DNA from: Saccharum officinarum
Taxonomy: Eukaryota > Streptophyta > Magnoliopsida > Poales > Poaceae
Assembly (NCBI GenBank): GCA_020631735.1
Contig: CM036221.1
Span: forward strand, 11,017,381-11,081,380
DNA: 64,000 nucleotides
Direction of reading: 5' to 3'
Under the pieces are notes generated by a model. The model saw only the letters and a list, made by a program, of their open reading frames with translations, was not told the origin of the DNA and did no database searches. Positions within the stretch are counted from its first letter, which is position 1, and every line of letters starts with the position of its first letter. Made by a program: the position numbers and the translations under genes. Below, piece after piece: positions 1-9,289 of the stretch.

Positions 1-1
1 C

Positions 2-508
2 ACCACCAACTCTACCTCTACTACTAGTGATGGTTTCACTTGTGATGCCTCACTAATGGTTGAGAATGAGACTCTCAAGAGAGAAGTGGATGAGCTCACT
101 CACGCCCTAGGCAAGGCCTATGGTGGTGAGGCCCGCTTGCTTAAGTGCTTGGGTAGCCAAAGGTTCTCTCTTAACAAAGAGGGATTGGGCTACACCCCCA
201 AGAAAGGCAAGTCGGCCTTTGCAACTCCAAAGCCTAGCTTTGTGAAGGGCAATGGTCGGTTTTGCAATAGATGCAAGCAAGTTGGGCACCTAGAGCATAA
301 TTGCAATAAAAAGAACCAAAGCAAGAACCTTGTTAATGCTATACCTTTTGATTCTTGCTATGTGCTTACCAAGGGTGTGAAGGGTGTGCAAGCTAAGTTT
401 GTTGGTACACCAATTGTGGGCCTAAAGAAGAAGGCTATTTGGGTACCAAAGAGCTTAGTTACTAACCTACAAGGACCCAAGCAAAAATGGGTACCTAAGC
501 TTCATTGA
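2..508 (+). CDS. gag: Copia Gag, C-terminal part (cut by window start)
   Basis: The reading frame is open from the window edge to TGA at 506-508 and matches the last 169 codons of the complete Gag at 9290-11326. It carries a CCHC zinc knuckle (CNRCKQVGHLEHNC) encoded at about 263-304, which in Gag proteins binds the genomic RNA during packaging into cytoplasmic virus-like particles. The upstream part is a Lys/Glu-rich probable coiled coil. The tail ends in KWVPKLH and a stop. Pol follows in another frame, and the same arrangement is present in the second copy, so the stop is inherited and not a private mutation. Confidence 0.85.
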   Translation, partial: TTNSTSTTSDGFTCDASLMVENETLKREVDELTHALGKAYGGEARLLKCLGSQRFSLNKEGLGYTPKKGKSAFATPKPSFVKGNGRFCNRCKQVGHLEHNCNKKNQSKNLVNAIPFDSCYVLTKGVKGVQAKFVGTPIVGLKKKAIWVPKSLVTNLQGPKQKWVPKLH

Positions 509-519
509 TTTGCTTGTAG

Positions 520-3500
520 GTCAATTACAAAGCCGGAGGAAGGCATTGGATTATTGATAGTGGGTGCACTCAACATATGACCGGTACATCAAGAATGTTT
601 GACTCAATCAATGACAATAATAGTGGTGTTGATTCTATCACATTTGGCAATAACAAGAAAGGCAAGGTTATTGGCTTGGGCAAGATTGCAATATCAAATG
701 ACATGAGTATCTCAAATGTGTTGCTAGTTGAAAGTTTGGATTTCAATCTTCTATCCGTGGCACAAATATGTGATCTAGGCTACAAATGCATCTTTGGGAT
801 TGATGATGTGGAAGTTATTAGTGTGGATGGTTCAAATGTGGCATTCAAGGGCTTTAGATATGAGAATCTCTACCTAGTTGACTTCAATGCTAGAGAAACT
901 TCTTTGACAACTTGCTTAGTCTCCAAATCAAGCATGGGTTGGCTTTGGCATAGAAGGCTTGGTCATGTTGGCATGAAACAATTGAAGAAGCTTACAACTC
1001 ACAATCTTGTCAATGGTTTGAAAGATGTTGAATTTGAGAAGAATAAGCTTTGTAGTGCATGTCAAGCCGGGAAGCAAGTTGGAAGCTCACATCCAAAGAA
1101 GAGTACAATGAGCACATGCAAAGCATTTGAGTTGATGCACATGGATCTATTTGGACCAACAACATATACAAGCATAGGCGGCAACAAGTATGGCTTTGTC
1201 ATAGTGGATGACTTCACAAGATTCACATGGGTATTCTTTCTTAGTGACAAAAGTAAAGTGTTTGACACCTTCAAGACATTTCTCACTAGAGTTCACAATG
1301 AGTTTGAGATTAGAATCAAGAAAGTGAGAAGTGACAATGGAAGTGAGTTCAAGAATACAAGAATTGAAGAACTTTGTGATCATTATGGTATTGGACATCA
1401 ATTCTCGGCCAAGTACACTCCACAATCAAATGGCCTAGTTGAGACGAAGAATAGAACATTGCTTGATATGGCTAGATCAATGCTTCATGAGTACAATGTG
1501 AGTCAATCATTTTGGGATGAAGCAATCAATACCGCTTGCTACTACATCAATAGACTATATTGTCATCCATTGCTAGAGAAGACCCCATATGAGTTACTTC
1601 ATGGAAGAAAGCCCAATATTTCTTACTTTATGGTGTTTGGTTGCAAATGCTATATCTTGAAGAAGGGCACTAGATTGGGGAAGTTTGACAAAAGATGTGA
1701 TGAGGGGTTCCTACTTGGTTATTCAACTACAAGCAAAGCTTATAGAGTTTGGAACAATTCAAGTGGCACTCTAGAAGAAGTCCATGATGTGCAATTTCAT
1801 GAAACCAATGGGTCACAAGATGAAGAAGAGAATCTAGATGATGTTGGTGGAACTCAATTGGTGGAAGCAATGAAGAACATGGACATTGGGGACATTAGAG
1901 CAAAGCAAGTAATTGATATTCAAGATGATGATAAAGATCAAGTGCTCAATTCACCAAACAAGCTAGTTAGTGACTCTCAAGTGCAAAATCATGGTGCTAG
2001 TTCTTCTCATCGAGATACATCAAGTGATCAACCAAGCTCAAGCAATCAAGTGCAAGTACTCCAACCACAACATGTTTCAAGAGACCACCCCATTAATAGT
2101 ATTATTGGTGATATTAGAAGTGGTGTGCAAACAAGATCAAGATTGACTATGTTTTGTGAGCATGCATCATTTGTGTCAACCATAGAACCAAAGAAGATAG
2201 AAGAAGCTTTGAGGGATGCCGATTGGATTATGGCTATGCAAGAAGAACTAAACAATTTTACAAGAAATGATGTTTGGGAATTGGTAGAAAGGCCAAATGA
2301 CTACAATGTGATTGGAACCAAGTGGGTGTTTAAAAACAAGCAAGATCAAGATGGCATTGTAGTGAGAAACAAAGCAAGACTAGTTGCTCAAGGTTACACT
2401 CAAGTTGAAGGTCTTGACTATGATGAGACATATGCTCCCGTGGCAAGATTGGAGGCAATAAGGATTCTATTGGCTTATGCTTGTGCACACAATATCAAAC
2501 TATATCAAATGGATGTCAAAAGTGCATTTCTCAATGGGATCATCAATGAGTTAGTATTTGTTGAGCAACCGCCCGGATTTGAAGATGACAAGAAACCCAA
2601 CCATGTATACAAGTTGAAGAAGGCTTTATATGGCTTAAAGCAAGCACCTAGAGCATGGTATGAGAGGCTAAGGGATTTCCTTCTCTCTAAGGGATTCAAA
2701 ATGGGCAAGGTTGATACTACTCTATTCACCAAGAAGATTGGAAATGATCTATTCATAGTGCAAATATATGTTGATGACATCATCTTTGGATCAACTGATC
2801 AAGCTTATTGTGAAGAATTTGGTGCTATGATGGCCAAAGAGTTTGAAATGTCTATGATTGGTGAACTTAGCTACTTCCTTGGTCTCCAAGTCAAGCAATT
2901 GAAGAATGGGACATTTGTGAGTCAAGGGAAATACATAAGGGACATGTTGAAGAAGTTTGGAATGCAAGATGCAAAGCCAATTTCAACTCCAATGGGTACA
3001 AATGGCAATTTGGATAGTGATTTTGATGGCAAAATGGTAAATCAAAAGGAATATCGGTCTTTGATTGGAAGTCTACTCTATGTCACCGCATCAAGGCCGG
3101 ATGTCATGTTTAGTGTTTGCATGTGTGCTAGATATCAAGCCTCACCTAGAGAAAGTCATCTCACGGCGGCAAAAAGAATATTGAGGTACTTGAAGCAAAC
3201 AAGAAATGTTGGACTATGGTATCCCAAGGGGTCAAAGTTTGAATTGATTGGATATTCGTACTCTGACTATGGGGGTTGCAAGATCAATAGGAAAAGCACA
3301 AGTGGCACATGTCAATTACTTGGAAGATCACTTGTGTCATGGTCCTCAAAGAAACAAAATAGTGTGGCAATCTCTACCGCCGAAGCCGAATATGTGAGTG
3401 CGGGGAGTTGTTGTGCACAATTGCTATGGATGGAATCAACTTTGAAGGATTATGGCCTCAACTTCAAGAATGTGTCGTTGCTATGTGATAATGAGAGTGC

Positions 3501-3720
3501 AATCAAGATGATACAAAACCCGGTTCAACATGAAAGAACAAAGCATATTGACATAAGACATCATTTCATTAGAGATCATCAACAAAAGGGAGATATTGCC
3601 ATTAAAAGTGTTGGCACCGATGATCAACTTGCCGATATTCTCACTAAGCCACTTGATGAAAAGAGGTTTTGCAAGCTAAGGAATGAATTGAACATTCTTG
3701 ATTTCTCAAACATGAGTTGA
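520..3720 (+). CDS. pol: Copia Pol polyprotein (protease, integrase, reverse transcriptase, RNase H), intact
   Basis: The open frame follows an in-frame TAG at 517-519. The first Met is at 577, but the protease motif WIIDSGCTQHM begins upstream of it, so translation probably enters from gag by frameshift, readthrough or splicing. Counting from Met577: GAG-pre-integrase LWHRRLGHVG near residue 122; integrase core with Asp in HMDLFGP (~190), Asp in RSDNGSEF (~250) and Glu in NGLVETKN (~288); reverse transcriptase with YVDDIIFG near 731; RNase H with KSTSGT near 900. No internal stop occurs. Order PR-IN-RT-RH is diagnostic of Copia. Integrase residue context YFMVFGC differs from YFRVFGC in the second copy; Arg is the usual residue there, so Met looks derived. 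Confidence 0.93.
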   Translation, partial: VNYKAGGRHWIIDSGCTQHMTGTSRMFDSINDNNSGVDSITFGNNKKGKVIGLGKIAISNDMSISNVLLVESLDFNLLSVAQICDLGYKCIFGIDDVEVISVDGSNVAFKGFRYENLYLVDFNARETSLTTCLVSKSSMGWLWHRRLGHVGMKQLKKLTTHNLVNGLKDVEFEKNKLCSACQAGKQVGSSHPKKSTMSTCKAFELMHMDLFGPTTYTSIGGNKYGFVIVDDFTRFTWVFFLSDKSKVFDTFKTFLTRVHNEFEIRIKKVRSDNGSEFKNTRIEELCDHYGIGHQFSAKYTPQSNGLVETKNRTLLDMARSMLHEYNVSQSFWDEAINTACYYINRLYCHPLLEKTPYELLHGRKPNISYFMVFGCKCYILKKGTRLGKFDKRCDEGFLLGYSTTSKAYRVWNNSSGTLEEVHDVQFHETNGSQDEEENLDDVGGTQLVEAMKNMDIGDIRAKQVIDIQDDDKDQVLNSPNKLVSDSQVQNHGASSSHRDTSSDQPSSSNQVQVLQPQHVSRDHPINSIIGDIRSGVQTRSRLTMFCEHASFVSTIEPKKIEEALRDADWIMAMQEELNNFTRNDVWELVERPNDYNVIGTKWVFKNKQDQDGIVVRNKARLVAQGYTQVEGLDYDETYAPVARLEAIRILLAYACAHNIKLYQMDVKSAFLNGIINELVFVEQPPGFEDDKKPNHVYKLKKALYGLKQAPRAWYERLRDFLLSKGFKMGKVDTTLFTKKIGNDLFIVQIYVDDIIFGSTDQAYCEEFGAMMAKEFEMSMIGELSYFLGLQVKQLKNGTFVSQGKYIRDMLKKFGMQDAKPISTPMGTNGNLDSDFDGKMVNQKEYRSLIGSLLYVTASRPDVMFSVCMCARYQASPRESHLTAAKRILRYLKQTRNVGLWYPKGSKFELIGYSYSDYGGCKINRKSTSGTCQLLGRSLVSWSSKKQNSVAISTAEAEYVSAGSCCAQLLWMESTLKDYGLNFKNVSLLCDNESAIKMIQNPVQHERTKHIDIRHHFIRDHQQKGDIAIKSVGTDDQLADILTKPLDEKRFCKLRNELNILDFSNMS

Positions 3721-4916
3721 ATGCACCCCACCCACTTATTGACATGCCTCTCCTTCGACATTGCAAGGTAAAATTGATTGACATGTCTTTCATCCTATGC
3801 TAAGGACTTGATAGAGCATGTAGACATAATAAGTGGTACGCATAAGCATTCATGATAAATCAAATGAATTTGATGGATATATGTTACCACTATTGCTTCT
3901 ATGCTTTTTTTGATCTAGTGGTGGCATATGACATGTTTGTGAGCTTGTAAACCTAGTGTTGAATCTAGAAGATTTGCTATAAGTGTTTAATTCAACATAG
4001 GCAAGATAACCCTTATTTTGAGGAGTGAAGAAGCTTGTCTTTGGTACAAATCGAATTAAATATCTTTGGCAAGTATTCTAGGTTAAACCAAATTTGATAA
4101 ATTGTTTAACCTTACATATGGTATCGAATTAATTTCAAGCTATTCCATCAAACACTTTTCCTTCTCTCCACAATTTGATCCCCTTTTTGGGTAAGTTGTT
4201 GACAAAGGGGGAGAGAAAAAGATGATTCAACTTGATAAAGGGGTAAATAAAATTTATGATGAGAAAAAGATGATTCAACTTGATAAAGGGGTAAATAAAA
4301 TTTGTTGATGCACACAAGTAGGGGGAGCAAGCTCATAAACAAAGTTGTTGCATTTGTTTGTGCATTCTCATATGACTTGCTCATTGCACATATATTTAAA
4401 TTCAATATACATGCTTGTGTGGTGCAATGCTAGTATAGAAATTGGATGATGAAATGATCTACTAGCATGCATAGGAATAGTTTACATGTGGTATCTAGAC
4501 TTGCATAAAGCTTTACAAGTGGTTAGCTTTACAAGTGGTCCAAGAACCTTTACATATAATGTTGATCTCACGGGGTTCTTGAGTTTTGATGGATGTCTAG
4601 TTACTTCATGATGCTAAGGATGGTGTAAAAGGCAACTCCGATTGGTATCACGCTTCAAAGGTCCATTTCTTACACCATAGCATCATTTTGGTAGAATTAC
4701 TCTCCCAACATTTCTATCCATGCATATGTGCAAAGCTTTCAATCCAAACTCTATGCACATATGTAGGGGGAGCTAATGCTACCAAAATCGAGCTTGTGAT
4801 AATTGTCCAAACTTTACTTATGAGCAAAATGATTGGACAAGTATGACAATTTTAAAACTTTTATTATCAAAATCATCTTTGTGAGGGTTGTCATCAATTA
4901 CCAAAAAGGGGGAGAT
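3721..4916 (+). other. SIRE 3' untranslated region with several polypurine tracts
   Basis: No open frame of note. Four G-rich purine tracts of the form AAAGGGGGAGA or GTAGGGGGAGC lie near 4204, 4319, 4764 and 4904; the last abuts the LTR and is the functional plus-strand primer by position. A 48-bp direct repeat (4213-4260 and from 4261) starts with GAGAAAAAGATG. SIRE/Maximus elements often carry an env-like frame here; none is visible. Confidence 0.75.
4213..4303 (+). repeat. 48-bp tandem repeat, two copies, in the SIRE 3' region
   Basis: Two near-identical copies start at 4213 and 4261. The same pair exists in the second SIRE copy from about 20380, so it belongs to the element. Confidence 0.85.
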
Positions 4917-5315
4917 TGAAAGTCCCTAGTTTGGTTTTGGCTAATTGATGAAACCTAGGACTAACCTTTGTATCTAAGTGGATGATTTAGATAAAGGTGG
5001 TCATTGCATATGAGACATGACATTGACTCATATGACCAAGATGGTGAAGACCAAGATGAGGCTTGGCTCGATGGACCGGTTGTGAAGGTGAAGGGCAAGT
5101 CGAGGCTTCGAAGCGAAGGACCATGCGATGGTGAAGCTTGAGCAAGACTTAGCGCCGACGGACCAATGCAACGGTGAAGAGCAAGTGAAGCCAAGGTCGA
5201 TGGATCGAGATGGTTATGTGATGATATGAAGTGGATCATATCATTTGGAGAAACAAAATGGGCTCAAGGCAAAGGTATAACCATAGGGCCATTTTGTTTT
5301 ACACTCAAGACACCA
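4917..5315 (+). mobile_element. Truncated SIRE LTR (first ~399 bp) ending at an abnormal junction
   Basis: Starts TGAAAGTCCC right after the polypurine tract, as a 3' LTR should, and matches 6971-7369 with two differences noted by eye. At 5312-5315 homology to the LTR stops and Gypsy integrase sequence begins. The LTR reads cacca-tagagg at this point, the junction reads cacca-agtccg. Confidence 0.92.
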
Positions 5316-6292
5316 AGTCCGCCCATTTTCTTCCTGTGGATGGAAGGTATACAGCCATGCAATATGCTAAGTTGTATTTTGACCGCATTGTAACTCTCCA
5401 TGGAATCCCTCTTACTATTGTTTCTGATCGTGGATCAGTCTTTATGTCCCGCTTTTGGACTCAACTCTAGAAATGCCTTGGAACTAGTCTTCTCAGAAGT
5501 TCAGCTTATCATCCACAGACCGACGGCCAGACAGAAAGAGTCAATCAAGTGCTAGAAGATATGTTGAGAGCTTGTGTCATTTCTTTCCCAGAGAAGTGGG
5601 ATGAGTGCTTGAGATTGGCTGAGTTTTCTTACAACAATAGTTATCAAGAAAGCATTCGAATGGCACCTTTTGAGGCTTTGTATGGCAAGAAGTGTAGGAC
5701 ACCGCTCAACTGGGTTGAAGTAGGAGACCGTGGTTACTTCGGGCCTGACTTTATCCTTGAAGCAAGAGAGAAAGTTGGAATTATTCGGAGTCATTTGAAG
5801 GCGGCTCAGAACCGTCAGAAAACCTATGCGGATAAAAGAAGAAGGCCTTTGCAATTTGAAGTGGGTGATTATGTGTATCTTAAAGTGTCTCCCATGAAAG
5901 GTGTGCATAGATTTGGTGTCCGTGGAAAATTAGCTCCTCGCTATGTTGGGCCTTACAAGGTTTTGGAACGGCGTGGTACTGTTGCTTACCGCATCCAGCT
6001 CCCAGATATATTGTCAGCCGTCCACGATGTTTTTCATGTGTCTCAATTGAAAAAGTGTTTGCGAGTTCCTGATGAGGCAGTGGAGATCGAAGGACTCCCT
6101 CTCCAACCTGATCTTTCCTATATTGAGCATCCAGTCAAGATTTTGGATGAAAAAGAAAGGGTGACGAGAAACAATGTGGTGAAATTTTACAAAGTCCAAT
6201 GGCAGAATCACTCGGAGGATGAGGCAACTTGGGAACTTGAGAGCTATATTTTAAAGCATTATCCTCATCTCATTCCTGGCTCCTCAATGTAA
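5312..6292 (+). pseudogene. Gypsy integrase C-terminal half plus chromodomain, with premature stop
   Basis: The frame reads KSAHFLPV, then IVSDRGSVF (second catalytic Asp region), AYHPQTDGQTERVNQ (third catalytic residue Glu in QTER), the GPY/F-type region (LAPRYVGPYKVL) and a chromodomain-like end (VKFYKVQWQNHSEDEATWE). TAG at 5468-5470 interrupts the frame where a Gln codon is expected. The N-terminal zinc finger, reverse transcriptase and protease are missing. In chromoviruses the tail directs integration toward heterochromatin. The identical stop occurs in the second copy at 21635-21637, so it predates the duplication. A continuous frame into the preceding LTR is accidental. Confidence 0.9.
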
Positions 6293-6380
6293 TTATTTAG
6301 ATTGAAATTTAATTCTACCTCTTTTCTCACACTAGGCACATGAAATCTCGGGTCGAGATTTTCTTTTAGGGGGGTAGAGT

Positions 6381-6970
6381 TGTAACACCCTCGGTGTTAC
6401 CGCGTCAAACAAGTCACTAAACATTTCATGAGCATCATATTTAAAGTATTATTGCATGTAATCACTGGTGTAAATAAGGTCTTGCAACTTAAGGCAATCA
6501 TTGAAATGTTAAAAATGAAAAGCATACGATTTTGCGTTTTGTATCAAGTAGAGGTGTAAACCAATTTTTATTGGACGAAAATGCTATAGAACTTAATGTT
6601 GGCACCTTAATAAAGTTTGAAGTATGAACTTCGTAGATGACCGTGAAAGGTTTGTTTCCGCGGATTGATATCGCGAGCTACTATTTCTAATAGCCTAGAA
6701 ATGCTACTTGGAGCAAATTTTAGCCTTAGGACTTAGGTTGTTTCCAAGTCTGTTGGCAGCCTGACATGGTCATGTTTAGCCTTTTTTTTGGGAGGTTTTG
6801 GACTAATGGCTGGTGTAGGGTTTTGGCTCAGCTTAGTAGCCTCATGTACCACCTTGACTGTAGTGAAGTCAGTGTAGGGTTAGAAGGGACGGTTTGGTCG
6901 TGGTCTATGCTTTAAATTTCGTGCACAGAAGTCGACTTGGACTGTCAGGCCAGTGTTCGCGGTCACCACG
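6381..6970 (+). repeat. Gypsy 3' LTR, first 590 bp
   Basis: Begins TGTAACACCC after a polypurine tract and ends in CCACG, the target duplication of the SIRE insertion. No coding content. Sequence continuity with 25136 onward is inferred from the shared CCACG and from the shared structure of unit 3. Confidence 0.85.
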
Positions 6971-7751
6971 TGAAAGTCCCTAGTTTGGTTTTGGCTAATT
7001 GATGAAACCTAGGACTAACCTTTGTATCTAAGTGGATGATTTAGATAAAGGTGGTCATTGCATATGAGACATGACATTGACTCATATGACCAAGATGGTG
7101 AAGACCAAGATGAGGCTTGGCTCGATGGACCGGTTGTGAAGGTGAAGGGCAAGTCGAGGCTTCGAAGCGAAGGACCATGCGATGGTGAAGCTTGAGCAAG
7201 ACTTAGCGCCGACGGACCAATGCAACGGTGAAGAGCAAGTGAAGCCAAGGTCGATGGATCGAGATGGTCATGTGATGATATGAAGTGGATCATATCATTT
7301 GGAGAAACAAAATGGGCTCAAGGCAAAGGTATAACCATAGAGCCATTTTGTTTTACACTCAAGACACCATAGAGGGTGTGAGTGGTTTAGGATCGATAGC
7401 CGAACTATTAAGAGGGGAAGTCTTATCGGTTATTCGATGCACGGGTGCCACTAGGTGAATTCATGAAGTGCATTGCATGTAGGGCCTAGTGAGCTAATTG
7501 GAAAACCTTTGAAAATGATTATGAAAAAGCTAACACACAAGCACATGGAGATGTACACTTGATGGTGTTGGCACATTTGCAAAGGTGGCGTTGGTCGCGC
7601 TGTGGTTTGCGGGTAGAGAGGGGTTTGGGTTCCTCTCTCCCTCCTGCCGAGCGTGTGAGCGCGGGATTCAGGCGATTTCGGGGAAATGAAATGCCTATTT
7701 TCCACTACGCCAAAAGTCGGAAAAGAAACGGAGGCGAACGGGGTCACTGAG

Positions 7752-8244
7752 GCGACCGGACGCTGCACCGGACGCGGTCACGGTGTGACCGGATGCGTCC
7801 GGTCAGTACAGCGCGGTTTCGGGCGCGCGGGCTAGGGTTTGCAACCGGCGCGTCCGGTCACTCGCGGGACCGGCGCGTCCGGTCAAGTGCCCCGAAGGAA
7901 CTGCGGTTCGCAAGGACGATCGGACGCGGGGCGCGTCCGGTCACACGCGATCGGACGCGTCCGGTCGTCGAGGGAGCTTACTGGACTCCGACCGGACGCT
8001 GGCACTGTCGCGTCCGGTCGTTGCGAGGAGCGCGTCCGGTCGTTGTTTCGCGGGCGCGGGTCCTGTGTGACCGGCGCGTCCGGTCGGTTGAGCAGCGCGT
8101 CCGGTCGTAGCGTTTGACCGTTGGCGCGCAGTGACCGTTGGAGGATCTAACGGTCGCATTTGAAATTTGAGGGACACGTGGACGTCGCAGGGCGACCGGA
8201 CGCGGTTGAGCGCGTCCGGTCAGTTTCGACCGGCGCGTCCGGTC
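7752..8244 (+). repeat. GCGTCCGGTC motif array in the SIRE LTR U3 region
   Basis: Eleven forward copies of GCGTCCGGTC were counted between 7795 and 8244, with several inverted copies (GACCGGACGC). Because the motif occurs in both orientations, many pairs can form hairpins. The array ends about 55 bp upstream of the TATA box, so a promoter role is plausible but unproven. GC content is far above the rest of the element. Confidence 0.85.
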
Positions 8245-8299
8245 GTCCCGAAAAAAAACGGTCAGTGGAGTGGCAACGGCTCTATTTGTTTGGGGTGCT

Positions 8300-8307
8300 T
8301 ATAAATA
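8300..8307 (+). promoter_or_regulatory. TATA box of the SIRE LTR
   Basis: TATAAATA lies in the 5' LTR upstream of the gag gene. Transcription would be expected about 30 bp downstream, near 8335. Confidence 0.6.
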
Positions 8308-9231
8308 CTCGTTGGCCGGCCCTTGGGGAGGTCTCTTGGCATTTCTAACACTCTTGTGCATCCTTTGAGCTAGAGCTACTCCTCCCACTCATCTCTCTTG
8401 CTTGATTGCAAATCAAAAGTGAGATTGAGTGATCCCAAAGTGCATTACATAGCTTGAGGGCATCTAGTGGCACTTGTGGGTGGTTTAGCCGGTGGATTTC
8501 TTGTTACTCTTGGAGAGTATCGCTCCTAGCCGGCTTGGAGATTGTAGGAGGCGTTGGCAAGAGAAGGTGATTGTTCTTGGCCACCTCCGGTTGTTTGTAA
8601 GAGGTTCTTGTGCTTTCCTCGGCGGGACGCCAAAAGCAACTCTATTGGATTGCGCGTGTCATTGAGTTACCTCACTTGAGAGTGGAGTCTTGCGGTGCCT
8701 TGCGGGGCGTGCCTTGAGGGGCAAGTGACTTGAGGGTCACACCGAGGAACCATCTAAGTGTTGGTCGACACAACCGGTGACGTAGCTTGTCGGTGCACAA
8801 GTGAACACCGGGTGAACAAAAATATTGTGTCTCTTGTCTCCCGATGATTGGTCTACATATTGTGTTGTTGTCAATATTAATTGATTGTATATCATCTTGG
8901 TGATTGGCAACATCTTCACTCCACCGTCGGTATAAGATTCACAATCCTCTCTCTCGTATTTACTTTTACTAGATTATCTTGTGTAGCTCTAGTGGTAGCC
9001 TTTTCTAGTAGTTGTTAGCTTGCTCACTAGTGTAAGTTAGTGACTTAGCACTTGTGTGAACTAGAGATCATAATCTACTAGACTTGTGGATAGGAGGCTT
9101 GCATCACAACCTTTGGCTAAGCAAAACTCGCTTTACGCCGTTTGTTATTCTAACAAGTTTGCTTAGTGGTGCTTGTAGAATTTTTTTTATAGCCTATTCA
9201 CCCCCCCTCTAGCCATCTAGGACCTTACAAG

Positions 9232-9243
9232 TGGTATCGGAGC
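9232..9243 (+). promoter_or_regulatory. Primer binding site (initiator tRNA-Met type)
   Basis: TGGTATCGGAGC starts two bases after the LTR end; plant Copia and Gypsy elements prime minus-strand synthesis with tRNA-iMet at this kind of site (consensus TGGTATCAGAGC). Confidence 0.85.
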
Positions 9244-9289
9244 CGTGGTCACCGTTTTAATCAAGGCTTAACATCCTTCGGTGTGAAAA

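Larger units (their letters stand above)
1..4916 (+). mobile_element. SIRE/Maximus-type Copia retrotransposon, 3' part of the internal region (unit 1 of a tandem array)
   Basis: The window opens inside gag of a Copia element. Gene order is gag zinc knuckle, protease, integrase, reverse transcriptase, RNase H, as in Copia, then a ~1.2-kb 3' untranslated part and a polypurine tract at 4904-4915 directly before an LTR start (TGAAAGTCCC at 4917). The stretch is nearly identical to 10819-21083, once the 5.3-kb insertion in that copy is left out; only scattered single-base differences were seen by eye. Copy number and near identity point to a recent tandem duplication. Confidence 0.93.
5312..6970 (+). 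mobile_element. Chromodomain Gypsy (Tekay-like) fragment: integrase 3' part to partial LTR
   Basis: Contains the C-terminal half of integrase, a chromodomain-like tail, a polypurine tract (TTTTAGGGGGG, 6366-6375) and an LTR start TGTAACACCC at 6381. The 5' side is cut inside integrase at the LTR junction. The 3' side is interrupted at 6970 by a SIRE LTR; the same Gypsy LTR resumes at 25136. Confidence 0.9.
6971..9229 (+). mobile_element. SIRE full LTR (2259 bp), 5' LTR of unit 2
   Basis: Bounded by TG at 6971 and CA at 9228-9229, preceded by CCACG and followed after two bases by a primer binding site. It matches the solo LTR at 23139-25135 except for single-base changes and a 261-bp segment present only here. 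It holds a GC-rich array of short inverted motifs upstream of a TATA box. Confidence 0.93.

Noticed and set aside
3721..4916. Env-like gene in the SIRE element
   Set aside because: No frame longer than ~85 codons, and the longest ones are on the opposite strand across the 48-bp repeats.
5231..5470. Fusion protein starting in the LTR and reading into Gypsy integrase
   Set aside because: The frame is open across the junction by chance; the upstream part is LTR non-coding sequence and it stops after 79 codons.
7752..8244. CRISPR-like repeat array
   Set aside because: Plant nuclear DNA, irregular spacing, both orientations and position inside an LTR; it is a promoter-region motif array.
4917..9229. 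A single 4.3-kb chimeric LTR (LTR part + Gypsy + LTR) that transposes as a unit
   Set aside because: CCACG target duplications and Gypsy LTR sequence on both sides of the inner LTR show a normal SIRE LTR inserted in Gypsy; tandem duplication explains the rest.
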